From: Xylanibacter rarus
Lineage (GTDB): Bacteria > Bacteroidota > Bacteroidia > Bacteroidales > Bacteroidaceae
Direction: 5' to 3'
Length of the DNA: 60,053 nucleotides
NCBI RefSeq assembly: GCF_001275135.1
Contig: NZ_LFQU01000022.1
Coordinates: forward strand, 1 to 60,053
Below, one piece after another: positions 8,382 through 17,303 of this stretch. The notes beneath the pieces are model-generated. The model saw only the letters and a program-made list of their open reading frames with translations. It was not told the DNA's origin and did not search any database. Position numbers and translations under genes: made by a program. Numbering within the stretch: position 1 is the stretch's first letter; each line of letters opens with the position of its first letter.

Positions 8382-9142
8382 CACGGGGAAAGGAAATTTG
8401 TGGAATACTGAAAGACATACGCCGCCGTATAGCCGAGGCGAACGGTATTGAATATGTTGCAGCTGAATGCCGTTATGAAGGCGACTGCAGCGGCACTTGT
8501 CCGCGATGCGAGGCCGAGGCGGCTGCTCTATGGCGTCAGCTCGACATGCGCCGTGCCGCAGGCAGGGCAGTGGTGCTCGCAGGACTTTCAGCCGGACTGC
8601 TTACGGCGTCGGCACAGAGCAGCGGCGGAGCTGGGCAAGGCTGTGGCTCATGCCACTCAGGTTGTCAGCCGGCGGAAGTGTCAAGCCGTAATCCGGCTGC
8701 GGAAAATGTAGACACAATCAAGGTTATGCACAACAGCGGCAAGGCAGAGCCGCGCTTGTCTGCCGATAAAGACGACCGGCAATTGTTTGGCGCGATAAAC
8801 GAAGTGATGCCCCAGTTTAAGGGAGGCGTAAAGGCCATGGCAGATTATGTCAAGTCGTCGGTAGACTCTATTATGGTTAAGCGCAACCTGACTGTCGACT
8901 CCCGGTCGGCAGGCCGTTGCGTAGTTTCGTTTACAGTCAGGAAAGACGGCAGCATAGCCGATGTTAAGGTCGTTAAGAAACTTAACGATGCTTTCGACAG
9001 CGTAGCCGTTGACGTGGTGAAAGGCATGCCGCGCTGGAATCCCGGTAAGCGTAACGGCAAATGCATAGATGCAAGATACACCATACCGATAATATTTCGT
9101 GTTTATCCGGACGATGTGCAACCGGACAAGATGCAGCAATAA
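8378..9142 (+). CDS. TonB-C-domain protein with N-terminal cysteine motif
   Basis: A 254-residue protein in three parts. Residues 1-58 are soluble and carry Cys8 plus C31-x5-C37-x3-C41-x2-C44 in ECRYEGDCSGTCPRCEAE, a likely metal- or cluster-binding knuckle. Residues 62-79 are hydrophobic, a probable membrane anchor. After it come CGSCHSGC (Cys89, 92, 96) and a TonB C-terminal-like domain (about 160-250, VSFTVRKDGSIADVKVVK and a late IPIIFRVY strand). TonB domains transmit energy to outer-membrane transporters, yet no ExbB or ExbD is nearby. The 4-base overlap with the radical SAM gene suggests joint expression and perhaps an enzyme-substrate relation, which is inference. Confidence 0.8.
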   Translation: MTRGKEICGILKDIRRRIAEANGIEYVAAECRYEGDCSGTCPRCEAEAAALWRQLDMRRAAGRAVVLAGLSAGLLTASAQSSGGAGQGCGSCHSGCQPAEVSSRNPAAENVDTIKVMHNSGKAEPRLSADKDDRQLFGAINEVMPQFKGGVKAMADYVKSSVDSIMVKRNLTVDSRSAGRCVVSFTVRKDGSIADVKVVKKLNDAFDSVAVDVVKGMPRWNPGKRNGKCIDARYTIPIIFRVYPDDVQPDKMQQ

Positions 9143-9285
9143 ATTGGTTTGCAGATAGATTAATAAAAGGCAAACATGTAATCAGAAGCTGTGCCTGCAG
9201 CAGATGTCTTTATTGTGCCGGAACAATTTATGGCTTTGTTCTTGTGAGGTATAATTTTTTCTATATTGCGGTCTGCCGGAAAAAA

Positions 9286-9330
9286 TACAGCCTTGCGGCA
9301 TCTTCTTTGTCAAGTTTCCGCAAGGCTGTA
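9286..9330 (-). terminator. Terminator of the lipoprotein gene
   Basis: TACAGCCTTGCGG (9286-9298) and CCGCAAGGCTGTA (9318-9330) form a perfect 13-bp stem. Read leftward it is followed by a run of T (window A 9281-9285), so it ends the minus-strand lipoprotein transcript and may also limit the converging radical SAM operon. Confidence 0.8.
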
Positions 9331-9337
9331 TGTGTTG

Positions 9338-9970
9338 TTATGGTTTTACAAGCTCCATCTTTCCTTTGGCGTTCTTTCTGAAGTCGAGTTCATAGAACAC
9401 CGTTGAGGTCTGTCCCGCATTGCTTACGGTCTCCTTACCTTTCTCTACGACGTTGAGTTTTATTGAAACTTTCGGGTCGTCGTATGTGTTCATCGTGTAG
9501 CTGTCCATCGACTTAAACTCAAATTCGGCCGGTATCAGTGCCTTTGCAGCCTCAATGTCCTTCATCACCTCGGCAGGGTTAAGGTTGGCCATGTCTATGG
9601 CAGGCACGTCTTTGGCGTTGAGATTTTTGTGCCATTTCTCCCATCCTGCGTCAGTAAGCTCTGTTGCCTTCCAGCCCAGGTCAGACATGAACGACTGGTT
9701 CCACACGCGTCCGTCTTTGTCAACCATCTCATAGGTAAAAATAGAAACGTTGTTAGAAAGTTCGTCGCGCCCCATGCCTTCGGTCCACGACACGCTGATT
9801 ATCTTCCACTGGTCGGGCTTGATGTTGTCGGCTGCTATCGACTTGGCTTTCTCAACAGCGCTCTCCGTGTCCATTTTCACCCCTGTCAGATCTTTCAGCC
9901 CCGACTTGCTGCACGCCGTAATCATTATGGCTGCGAGGGCCAGCATAAGCACTCTCTGTAAGTTTTTCAT
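9338..9970 (-). CDS. Lipoprotein, unknown function
   Basis: A 210-residue protein with a lipoprotein signal (MKNLQRVLMLALAAIMITAC, acylated Cys at residue 20). The mature part is about 190 residues of mixed alpha/beta character, with phrases such as WKIISVSWTEGMGRDELSNN and VSIKLNVVEKGKETVS. It should be anchored to the inner or outer membrane. I do not recognise a named family. It is a single gene converging on the radical SAM operon, with its own terminator at 9286 and a TATATTTGC-like -7 box on the minus strand at 10084-10092. Confidence 0.8.
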   Translation of the reverse strand: MKNLQRVLMLALAAIMITACSKSGLKDLTGVKMDTESAVEKAKSIAADNIKPDQWKIISVSWTEGMGRDELSNNVSIFTYEMVDKDGRVWNQSFMSDLGWKATELTDAGWEKWHKNLNAKDVPAIDMANLNPAEVMKDIEAAKALIPAEFEFKSMDSYTMNTYDDPKVSIKLNVVEKGKETVSNAGQTSTVFYELDFRKNAKGKMELVKP

Positions 9971-10297
9971 AATAACTCAATTTTTTTAATTAAACAATAA
10001 ATATTCTTTGTCTTTCTCTAAAGTGTTTTTACCGTGTTGACCATATGCGGCAAACAAAACCGAACGGTCGTTCATATTTATCTGCAAATATATGAATTTA
10101 AACCGTTCGCATTGCAATTTCAACAAATTGTTAACACTTTATAACTTATCGCCGGGCGTTGCTTTGCGTCTGAAAGAAGCTTACATTTAGCCGGTGCCCA
10201 ACCGATGCGTGCAAAGCAGTTGCCGGCAACAATAGTATGAAAGGCATGCCGGCGTTATGATTAAACAGCCAAAACCATTAAAAATCAATGAATTTAT

Positions 10298-10329
10298 TTT
10301 GTCTTGCCCCCGATTTGCATTATCTTTGC
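10298..10329 (+). promoter_or_regulatory. Promoter upstream of purL
   Basis: TTTG (10298-10301), a 19-base spacer and TATCTTTGC (10321-10329) match the Bacteroidetes consensus. It sits at the start of the first 74-base repeat unit. Later units carry variant -7 boxes (TGTCTTTGC at 10395, TTTCTTTGC at 10469). Confidence 0.65.
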
Positions 10330-10499
10330 ACAAGAAAAGCTGCATCTCGGCATACCGCTCAAGCAAGCTTGGCGATTCTGCTCTCGATTTGCATTGTCTT
10401 TGCAGAAGAAAAGCTGCATCTCGGCATAACGTTCAAGCGAGCTTGACGATTCTGCTCTCGATTTGCATTTTCTTTGCACAAGAAAAGCTGCATCTCGAA
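10311..10499 (+). repeat. Tandem 74-bp promoter-bearing repeat, 2.5 units
   Basis: Units 10311-10384, 10385-10458 and a partial 10459-10499 begin CGATTTGCATT and contain TCTTTGCA, AAGAAAAGCTGCATCTCGG and CAAGC(A/G)AGCTTG. They differ by a few bases. The same unit appears 30 kb away at 40030-40147 before the DUF4248 gene. The rest of 9971-10310 holds no gene that I can see. Confidence 0.85.
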
Positions 10500-10570
10500 A
10501 TATTTTATGCCGGACGGCCAAGGAGAGCAGCTGAATATCTTTCAAGAACAAACAATTATATACCGTAAAT

Positions 10571-13500
10571 ATGATTCTTTTTTTCAGAACTCCATCACAA
10601 AGCGTTATTGCTACCGAAGCTGACCATCAGCTCAATAACGAGGAAATAAAGGAACTGTGCTGGCTTTATGGCGATGCCACACTCGTAGAAGACAACTGCC
10701 TCAGCGGATATTTCGTAGGCCCGCGCCGCGAGATGATTACCCCCTGGAGCACAAATGCCGTTGAGATTACACAAAACATGAATCTGAACGGCATTTCGCG
10801 TATAGAGGAATACTTCCCCGTAAGCAGCAAGGATGCCGACCACGACCCTATGCTGCAGCGCATGTACGACGGACTCGACCAGAGCATCTTCACTGTTGAC
10901 CACAAACCGGAGCCTATCAAGCACGTTGACAACCTTGAGGAATACAACGAGCAGGAAGGTCTGGCGCTGTCGCCTGAAGAAATTGAGTATCTGCACAAGA
11001 TTGAGAAAGAGCTCGGCCGTCCGCTGACCGACTCTGAGATTTTCGGTTTCGCACAGATCAACTCAGAGCACTGCCGCCACAAGATTTTCGGCGGTGTGTT
11101 CATCATCGACGGCAAGGAGATGGAGTCGTCGCTCTTCAACATGATCAAGAAGACGACAAAGGAGAATCCTCACAAGATTCTGAGTGCATACAAGGATAAC
11201 GTGGCTTTCTCTCAGGGCCCTGTCATCGAGCAGTTTGCCCCGGAAGACCAGTCAACATCTGACTATTTCCGTGTTAAGGACATCGAGAGCGTTATCTCTC
11301 TGAAGGCCGAGACACACAACTTCCCTACAACCGTAGAGCCGTTTAACGGTGCCGCTACAGGTACGGGCGGTGAGATCCGCGACCGTATGGGCGGTGGCGT
11401 AGGTTCATGGCCTATCGCCGGAACAGCCGTTTACATGACTTCTTATCCGCGCATCAACGGCGGACGCGACTGGGAGGACATCCTGCCCGTGCGCAAATGG
11501 CTGTATCAGACACCTGAGCAGATTCTTATCAAGGCTTCTAACGGTGCGTCAGACTTCGGCAACAAGTTCGGTCAGCCGCTCATCACAGGTTCTGTGCTTA
11601 CGTTCGAGCATAAGGAAGGCGACGAGAAATATGCTTACGACAAGGTTATCATGCTTGCCGGCGGCGTAGGCTACGGCACAAAGCGCGACTGCCTGAAGAA
11701 GGAGCCGCAGAAGGGCAACAAGGTTGTCGTTGTAGGTGGCGACAACTATCGCATCGGTCTCGGCGGCGGAAGCGTTTCTTCTGTTGACACAGGTCGCTAC
11801 AGCAACGGCATTGAGCTTAACGCCGTTCAGCGTGCCAACCCCGAGATGCAGAAGCGTGCTTACAACCTTGTACGTGCCTTGTGCGAGGAAGATGTAAACC
11901 CGGTTGTCAGCATCCACGACCACGGTTCGGCAGGACACGTCAACTGTCTGTCGGAGCTCGTTGAGGAGTGCGGCGGTCAGATAGACATGACCAAGCTGCC
12001 TATAGGCGACAAGACCTTGTCGAGCAAGGAGATTATAGCAAACGAAAGTCAGGAGCGTATGGGTCTGCTCATTGACGAAAAACATATTGAACATGTGCGC
12101 AAGATTGCTGAGCGCGAGCGTGCTCCGCTGTATGTGGTAGGCGAGACCACAGGTGACGCCCACTTCTCGTTCGTTCAGGGCGACGGCGTTAAGCCTTTCG
12201 ACCTCGACGTTGCTCAGATGTTCGGTCATTCACCAAAGACATATATGGTGGACAAGACCGTAGAGCGCCACTATGAAGACGTAACTTACAGCCAGGACAA
12301 GCTCGACGAGTATCTCAGCCGCGTGCTGCAGCTTGAGGCCGTTGCCTGCAAAGACTGGCTCACAAATAAGGTTGACCGCAGCGTTACAGGTAAGATTGCG
12401 CGCCAGCAGTGCCAGGGCGAAATACAGTTGCCTCTGTCTGACTGTGGCGTCGTAGCTCTCGACTATCGCGGACGCAAGGGTATAGCCACAGCCCTCGGAC
12501 ACGCTCCTCAGGCAGGTCTGGCTTCGCCCGAGGCAGGCAGCGTGCTGTCAGTGGCCGAGTCGCTCACCAACATAGTATGGGCTCCGCTCGAGGACGGTCT
12601 CGACAGCGTAAGCCTCTCTGCCAACTGGATGTGGCCCTGCCGCTCACAGGAAGGTGAGGATGCACGTCTTTACAGCGCAGTCAAGGCTCTGTCAGACTTC
12701 TGCTGCGACATCAAGGTGAACGTTCCTACAGGTAAAGACTCTCTCTCAATGAGTCAGCAGTATCCCGACGGAACAAAGATTATCAGCCCGGGAACAGTTA
12801 TCGTCAGCAGCGGCGGTGAGGTTTCAGACATACGCAAGGTGGTTTCTCCCGTTGTTGTCAACGATGCAAACTCAAGCATCTATCACATCGACTTTTCGTT
12901 CGATGAGCAGCGCCTGGGCGGAAGTGCCTTTGCACAGAGCCTCGGCAAGGTAGGCGACGACGTTCCTACTGTGAAGAATCCCGAATACTTCCGCGATGCG
13001 TTCAACACCGTTCAGGAGCTTATCAAGAAAGACCTCGTAATGGCAGGTCACGACATCAGCGCCGGCGGTATGATAACCACTCTTCTCGAAATGTGCTTCG
13101 CCAACACAAAGGGCGGCATGGACATCGACCTGAAGGAGATTGGCGGCGACGACATGGTTAAGATTCTTATGGCTGAGAACCCCGGCGTTATAGTTCAGAT
13201 TGCCGACAAGGATGCCGAAGAGTTCAAGACCATAATGGACAACAACAGTATAAGCTACGCCATGATAGGCAAGCCGGCTGTAGGCACACGCACGCTGAAG
13301 GTTGCCAAGGGTGCGTTCAACCACGAATTTGATATCGACGCTCTGCGTGACGTATGGTACAAGACTTCATATCTGCTCGACCGCGACCAGAGCATGAACG
13401 GATGTGCCGACGCCCGTCATGACAACTATAAGAAACAGCCGCTGGAGATGAAGTTCAACGACTCGTTCACAGGCAAGCTCGAGCAGTATGGCATTTCAGC

Positions 13501-14272
13501 CGACCGCCGCGAGCGCACAGGCATCAAGGCTGCCATCATACGTGAGAAGGGAACCAACGGCGAGCGCGAGATGGCTTACTCGCTCTATCTTGCAGGCTTC
13601 GACGTTAAGGACGTGATGATGACCGACCTTATCAGCGGCCGCGAGACTCTCGAGGACATCAACATGATTGTGTTCTGCGGCGGTTTCTCTAACTCTGACG
13701 TGTTAGGTTCTGCCAAGGGATGGGCAGGAGCGTTCCTCTTCAACCCGAAGGCTAAGGAGGCTCTCGACAAGTTCTATGCCCGCAAGGACACCCTGTCGCT
13801 CGGCATCTGCAACGGCTGCCAGCTGATGGTTGAGCTCAACCTCATCAATCCTGAGCACGAGAAGAAGGCCAAGATGCTGCACAACAACTCACACAAGTTT
13901 GAGAGCAGCTTCCTCAGTCTTGACATCCAGCAGAACAACAGCGTAATGTTCGGCTCGCTGAGCGGCAACAAGCTGGGCATCTGGGTGGCTCACGGAGAAG
14001 GCAAGTTCTATCTGCCCGAAGGCGAAGACAAATATAACGTTGTTGCAAAATACAACTATGCCGAATATCCGGGCAACCCCAACGGCTCTGACTATGCCGT
14101 TGCAGGTATCTGCTCAGCCGACGGACGCCATCTGGCAATGATGCCTCACCTTGAGCGCGCCATCTTCCCGTGGCAGAACGCATGGTATCCGGCTGACCGC
14201 CGCAACGACGACGTTACGCCGTGGATTGAGGCATTTGTCAATGCGCGCAAGTGGATTGAAGAGAACAAATAA
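10571..14272 (+). CDS. purL: Phosphoribosylformylglycinamidine synthase (large form)
   Basis: This 1233-residue enzyme makes formylglycinamidine ribonucleotide (FGAM) from FGAR, ATP and glutamine, the fourth step of purine synthesis. It is the single-chain form, with a PurS-like N-terminal region, duplicated synthetase domains and a C-terminal glutamine amidotransferase. Visible signatures include FAQINSEHCRH, KAETHNFPTTVEPFNGAATG, and the amidotransferase nucleophile in LGICNGCQL (Cys1080) with a late HGEG and HLERAIFPWQNAWYP. Length fits the family (about 1230-1300). It stands alone between the promoter repeats at 10.3 kb and the chromate transporter pair. Strong codon bias and the tandem promoters suggest high expression. 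Confidence 0.97.
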   Translation: MILFFRTPSQSVIATEADHQLNNEEIKELCWLYGDATLVEDNCLSGYFVGPRREMITPWSTNAVEITQNMNLNGISRIEEYFPVSSKDADHDPMLQRMYDGLDQSIFTVDHKPEPIKHVDNLEEYNEQEGLALSPEEIEYLHKIEKELGRPLTDSEIFGFAQINSEHCRHKIFGGVFIIDGKEMESSLFNMIKKTTKENPHKILSAYKDNVAFSQGPVIEQFAPEDQSTSDYFRVKDIESVISLKAETHNFPTTVEPFNGAATGTGGEIRDRMGGGVGSWPIAGTAVYMTSYPRINGGRDWEDILPVRKWLYQTPEQILIKASNGASDFGNKFGQPLITGSVLTFEHKEGDEKYAYDKVIMLAGGVGYGTKRDCLKKEPQKGNKVVVVGGDNYRIGLGGGSVSSVDTGRYSNGIELNAVQRANPEMQKRAYNLVRALCEEDVNPVVSIHDHGSAGHVNCLSELVEECGGQIDMTKLPIGDKTLSSKEIIANESQERMGLLIDEKHIEHVRKIAERERAPLYVVGETTGDAHFSFVQGDGVKPFDLDVAQMFGHSPKTYMVDKTVERHYEDVTYSQDKLDEYLSRVLQLEAVACKDWLTNKVDRSVTGKIARQQCQGEIQLPLSDCGVVALDYRGRKGIATALGHAPQAGLASPEAGSVLSVAESLTNIVWAPLEDGLDSVSLSANWMWPCRSQEGEDARLYSAVKALSDFCCDIKVNVPTGKDSLSMSQQYPDGTKIISPGTVIVSSGGEVSDIRKVVSPVVVNDANSSIYHIDFSFDEQRLGGSAFAQSLGKVGDDVPTVKNPEYFRDAFNTVQELIKKDLVMAGHDISAGGMITTLLEMCFANTKGGMDIDLKEIGGDDMVKILMAENPGVIVQIADKDAEEFKTIMDNNSISYAMIGKPAVGTRTLKVAKGAFNHEFDIDALRDVWYKTSYLLDRDQSMNGCADARHDNYKKQPLEMKFNDSFTGKLEQYGISADRRERTGIKAAIIREKGTNGEREMAYSLYLAGFDVKDVMMTDLISGRETLEDINMIVFCGGFSNSDVLGSAKGWAGAFLFNPKAKEALDKFYARKDTLSLGICNGCQLMVELNLINPEHEKKAKMLHNNSHKFESSFLSLDIQQNNSVMFGSLSGNKLGIWVAHGEGKFYLPEGEDKYNVVAKYNYAEYPGNPNGSDYAVAGICSADGRHLAMMPHLERAIFPWQNAWYPADRRNDDVTPWIEAFVNARKWIEENK

Positions 14273-14426
14273 TAAACAAGCAAGCTGAAAAGTAAAAAGA
14301 CAAGAGCCCTGTCATGACGGCCGTCAGCACAGCCCGTGGCGCCTTTACTGTAAGGCGGTGCGGCAAAGGCCGGACAAGGCGGAGCGCGTGTCTTTTTACT
14401 TTCGTTTTTAAACAACTAAAACAAGG

Positions 14427-14972
14427 ATGAGCAACTTTTATTTAGAGAGCTTCAAGACTTTTTTCAAGATAGGCCTGTTCACCCTGGGAGGCGGCTACGC
14501 CATGATTCCTATAATAGAGTCGGAGGTGGTCGACAAGAAGAAGTGGGTGAGCAAGGAAGACTTTCTCGACATCATAGCCATAGCCCAGAGCTGTCCGGGC
14601 GTGCTCGCCATCAACGTGAGCGTGTTTATAGGCTACAAGATGAAGAAGGTGAAGGGCGCCGTGTGTACCAGTCTGGGCACAGCCTTGCCCTCGTTTCTTA
14701 TCATTCTGGCCATAGCCATGTTCTTCCATCAGTTTGAGGACAACAAGGTGGTTGCGGCCATCTTCCGCGGCATACGTCCGGCTGTTGTGGCTCTCATTGC
14801 CGTGCCTACGTTCAAGCTGGGACAGAGTGCCAAGATCACTCTTACTAACTGCTGGATACCCATTGCCGGTGCGCTGGCTATATGGCTGCTCGGCGTCTCG
14901 CCCATACTTGTTATCCTCATTGCCGGCATCGGCGGCTATGTCTACGGCAAGTATATAAAGCCTACGGAGTGA
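14427..14972 (+). CDS. Chromate transporter, first half-size subunit
   Basis: A 181-residue membrane protein of the CHR family with the N-terminal signature FFKIGLFTLGGGYAMIP and later IAIAQSCPGVLAINVSVFIG. About five to six hydrophobic helices are visible. Short CHR proteins occur as pairs of genes, each about 180-190 residues, and together equal one long ChrA. The partner follows after 44 bases. In resistant bacteria ChrA exports chromate; in the short-chain pairs of anaerobes the physiological substrate is uncertain. Family assignment is firm; transport of chromate here is only the family inference. Confidence 0.9.
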   Translation: MSNFYLESFKTFFKIGLFTLGGGYAMIPIIESEVVDKKKWVSKEDFLDIIAIAQSCPGVLAINVSVFIGYKMKKVKGAVCTSLGTALPSFLIILAIAMFFHQFEDNKVVAAIFRGIRPAVVALIAVPTFKLGQSAKITLTNCWIPIAGALAIWLLGVSPILVILIAGIGGYVYGKYIKPTE

Positions 14973-15016
14973 CATTAATCTAAAAAAATGACGAACCAAA
15001 TAAAGAGCATATTCTT

Positions 15017-15592
15017 ATGATTTACCTGTATTTGTTCATAACGTTCTTTCAGATAGGTCTGTTCGGCTTCGGCGGCGGCTACGGCATGCTCTCGCTCATT
15101 CAGGGCGAGGTGGTGCACAATCACGGATGGCTCACCACGGGCGAGTTTACCGACATCGTGGCCATAAGTCAGATGACGCCGGGCCCTATCGGCATCAACT
15201 CTGCCACCTACTGCGGCTATACTGCTGTTCACAATGCCGGCTACGGCTACTGGATGTCTATCCTGGGCAGCGTAACAGCCACCTTTGCGCTGGTGCTGCC
15301 GTCGTTAATACTAATGATTCTGATATCGCGCCTGTTCATGAAATATATGAACACGCCCACAGTTCAGAGCGTATTCTCAGGCCTTCGTCCTGCCGTTGTC
15401 GGACTGCTCGGCGCTGCCACTCTGCTGCTTATGACGCCCGAGAACTTCAGTGCCCCGTCTGTCAATCCCTGGCAGTTCTGGATTAGCTGTTTCCTCTTTG
15501 TGGCAACCATGGTGGGTACGTGGCATTTCAAGATCAATCCGATACGCATGATATGCTACAGCGGCTTTGCCGGCCTGATTCTGTTATACTGA
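15017..15592 (+). CDS. Chromate transporter, second half-size subunit
   Basis: A 191-residue CHR-family protein: FFQIGLFGFGGGYGMLSLIQ near the N-terminus, ISQMTPGPIGINSATYCGY near 50-70, and hydrophobic helices through the C-terminus. It is homologous to the preceding gene, and the two halves are expected to assemble with opposite topology in the inner membrane. The 44-base gap and the terminator right after this gene define a two-gene operon. Confidence 0.9.
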   Translation: MIYLYLFITFFQIGLFGFGGGYGMLSLIQGEVVHNHGWLTTGEFTDIVAISQMTPGPIGINSATYCGYTAVHNAGYGYWMSILGSVTATFALVLPSLILMILISRLFMKYMNTPTVQSVFSGLRPAVVGLLGAATLLLMTPENFSAPSVNPWQFWISCFLFVATMVGTWHFKINPIRMICYSGFAGLILLY

Positions 15593-15612
15593 TAAACATA
15601 GTTTGAGATAAT

Positions 15613-15657
15613 ATCCCCTTGGCTCTTCGGTTGTTGTGAGTTGAGGGGATTTTTTTA
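15613..15657 (+). terminator. Terminator of the chromate transporter operon
   Basis: ATCCCCT (from 15613) pairs with AGGGGAT (to 15650) around a GC-containing loop, followed by seven T. Confidence 0.75.
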
Positions 15658-15840
15658 TTGCATAATTTCCGTAAATACAGATTCCGCTTTACGCAAAACG
15701 CCATCAACTGTATTGCAAAAGGTAGCTTTTCACATACTCAAAGGTGGCCTTTTGCATTATGAAAAGGCATGTTTCGCAGTATGAAAGGCTACTTTTTGCG
15801 CCATGTAACATGGCGGCAGAGAGCATAAGCAAAAAAGTTT

Positions 15841-16041
15841 TTGTTAAAAACTCGTCACTCGTCACATCATGGTTTAATGTGCTGTCTGTCAGAATGTTAT
15901 GGTGTGACGAGTTGATTTCGTAACTCGTCACCGCCGGAGACAGCAGGGCTTGCGTGACGAGTTGGAATCTCAACTCGTCACACTCTAATGCTTTGTAAAT
16001 CAGAAGGTTATGTGCTGATGTGACGAGTGATGAGTTTTTAA
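15841..16041. repeat. Nested palindrome built from ACTCGTCAC units
   Basis: ACTCGTCAC or its complement GTGACGAGT occurs at 15850, 15857, 15904, 15923, 15954, 15973 and 16020, with a GTGATGAGT variant at 16027. Two inner hairpins (15904-15931 and 15954-15981) lie inside an outer inverted repeat (about 15843-15867 with 16014-16039). No gene is visible in 15658-16376; 15715-15810 also holds short repeats around CTTTTGCATTATGAAAAGG. Confidence 0.8.
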
Positions 16042-16246
16042 AGAAAAATAATTACGCTTTATATTCCTGCTTTGGGTTGACTTCATGCAGGCCAACACTT
16101 GTTTTTAGTTGACTATAGCCCGTGTTATCGCTATTGCCTGTTGACTTTATGCGCCATTGTATGTTATTTGTTTTTGCGTTGCCGTATGCTTAATGATTGG
16201 TGTTAAGTGCCGATAGTCAGGATGAATATATAGCGACAAAATAAAA

Positions 16247-16276
16247 TTCCGGCAGATTTTTTAATGTCTGCCGGAA
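16247..16276 (-). terminator. Terminator of the outer-membrane-protein operon
   Basis: TTCCGGCAGA and TCTGCCGGAA form a perfect 10-bp stem. On the minus strand it is followed by TTTTATTTTG. It lies 100 bases after the last gene of the sigma-factor locus. Confidence 0.75.
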
Positions 16277-16376
16277 CATGAAGCATTGTACAGTAATAAG
16301 CCTATTTAATTAGATTCGTAGTATTTCGGAAATACTCTTTAATGTTTTTATATTGTTACGTCATATCTGATGTTTG

Positions 16377-17276
16377 TCATTTCTTCTTGTCGCTTTTAAA
16401 ATAACGTATCATTTCCGGCAGATTAATGCCCATATGAATGGAAGTATAATAAGCCTTATTGTTTGTTATTGTCTTATACAATGGAGTTAAGGACATTGAC
16501 GCTCCCATATATATACCCATGAAACAAAAAGAATATTCAAGGTTAAGTCCGAAGCGGTTAAGTCTTATGGCGTCAGGGACGTTCGGTGCGGCACTGCCTG
16601 CTGCAGGAGAGAAGCGGTAAGCACCATTAGTGCGCACCTCTGCGGATATTCCGAGATTCATGCAATATGAACGATAGTCATGTTGTAAAGAGAGCATCAA
16701 AGGTATGCGCAGTGTTCCGTAATTCATGTTGTTGCCTGATGCCTTCATGTCAAGTTTGGTGAAGTCGAGCCTGTCGCCCTGCATGCCTGCTGCATAGTTC
16801 TTGTCGAAACACATGTGTACCCATGTAAGCTGAACGCCTCCAACCAGTCCTAATGTATTGCTCTTGTCGAATGGCAAGGCAAACGACCATGGCGTTATAC
16901 CTATTTCAAATGATTTGCTTCTGCGGCTGTATATGCCCTCATTTTTAGTAGAACCTATTTTGTTGCCCATATAGTTGTAACCATACCATATAGTCGGCAG
17001 ATATGAGCGGAATTTCAGGTTCTGCAGATTTTCTGTTGGAATTAGCGGTGAACCTACATAAACCTGCTCCACTTCCTGACCGTTAACGTACTCCATTTCA
17101 CGTGTTTTCAGAAGCTGAAAACCGTTGTTGTCGTAAACTTTCACTATTGTTTTGCTGTCCTGCACGTCTACAACTATTTTCTTGTCTTTCACGTTGAACG
17201 TAGTGTCGTTGGCCTCCTCGGCGTATGCTGTGGCAGAAAGTATGAGTGCCGTAAATAAGAATAGCAGTTTCATCAT
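16377..17276 (-). CDS. Outer-membrane beta-barrel-like protein, paralog 2
   Basis: A 299-residue protein with signal peptide (MMKLLFLFTALILSATAYAE). It has an N-terminal DTTFNVKDKKIVVDVQD segment, then NGQEVEQVYVGSPLIP and a beta-rich remainder with alternating hydrophobic and aromatic residues, suggesting an outer-membrane barrel. It shares the order and wording of these segments with the gene at 17304-18170 (DTTFVVNNKKIVVND, DGQEIERVYVTSPFIP), so the pair arose by tandem duplication and then diverged strongly. It is the last gene of the leftward ECF sigma locus, 27 bases behind its paralog. Function unknown. Confidence 0.78.
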   Translation of the reverse strand: MMKLLFLFTALILSATAYAEEANDTTFNVKDKKIVVDVQDSKTIVKVYDNNGFQLLKTREMEYVNGQEVEQVYVGSPLIPTENLQNLKFRSYLPTIWYGYNYMGNKIGSTKNEGIYSRRSKSFEIGITPWSFALPFDKSNTLGLVGGVQLTWVHMCFDKNYAAGMQGDRLDFTKLDMKASGNNMNYGTLRIPLMLSLQHDYRSYCMNLGISAEVRTNGAYRFSPAAGSAAPNVPDAIRLNRFGLNLEYSFCFMGIYMGASMSLTPLYKTITNNKAYYTSIHMGINLPEMIRYFKSDKKK

Positions 17277-17303
17277 TAATGTGTTTTAGGGTTATTGTTT
17301 GTG

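Noticed and set aside
10311-10499. Possible CRISPR array
   Set aside because: Units are directly adjacent, 74 bases long and almost entirely repeated; there are no unique spacers and no cas genes.
10294-10551. Minus-strand frame of 85 codons across the purL upstream repeats
   Set aside because: It repeats with the DNA unit (also at 40042-40251) and runs against the consensus promoters. Its peptide merely reflects the repeat.
11549-12229. 226-codon minus-strand frame inside purL, and similar long antisense frames in argC (36846-37610), argD and murF
   Set aside because: They are shadows of codon bias in well-identified genes; no protein family resemblance and no promoter.
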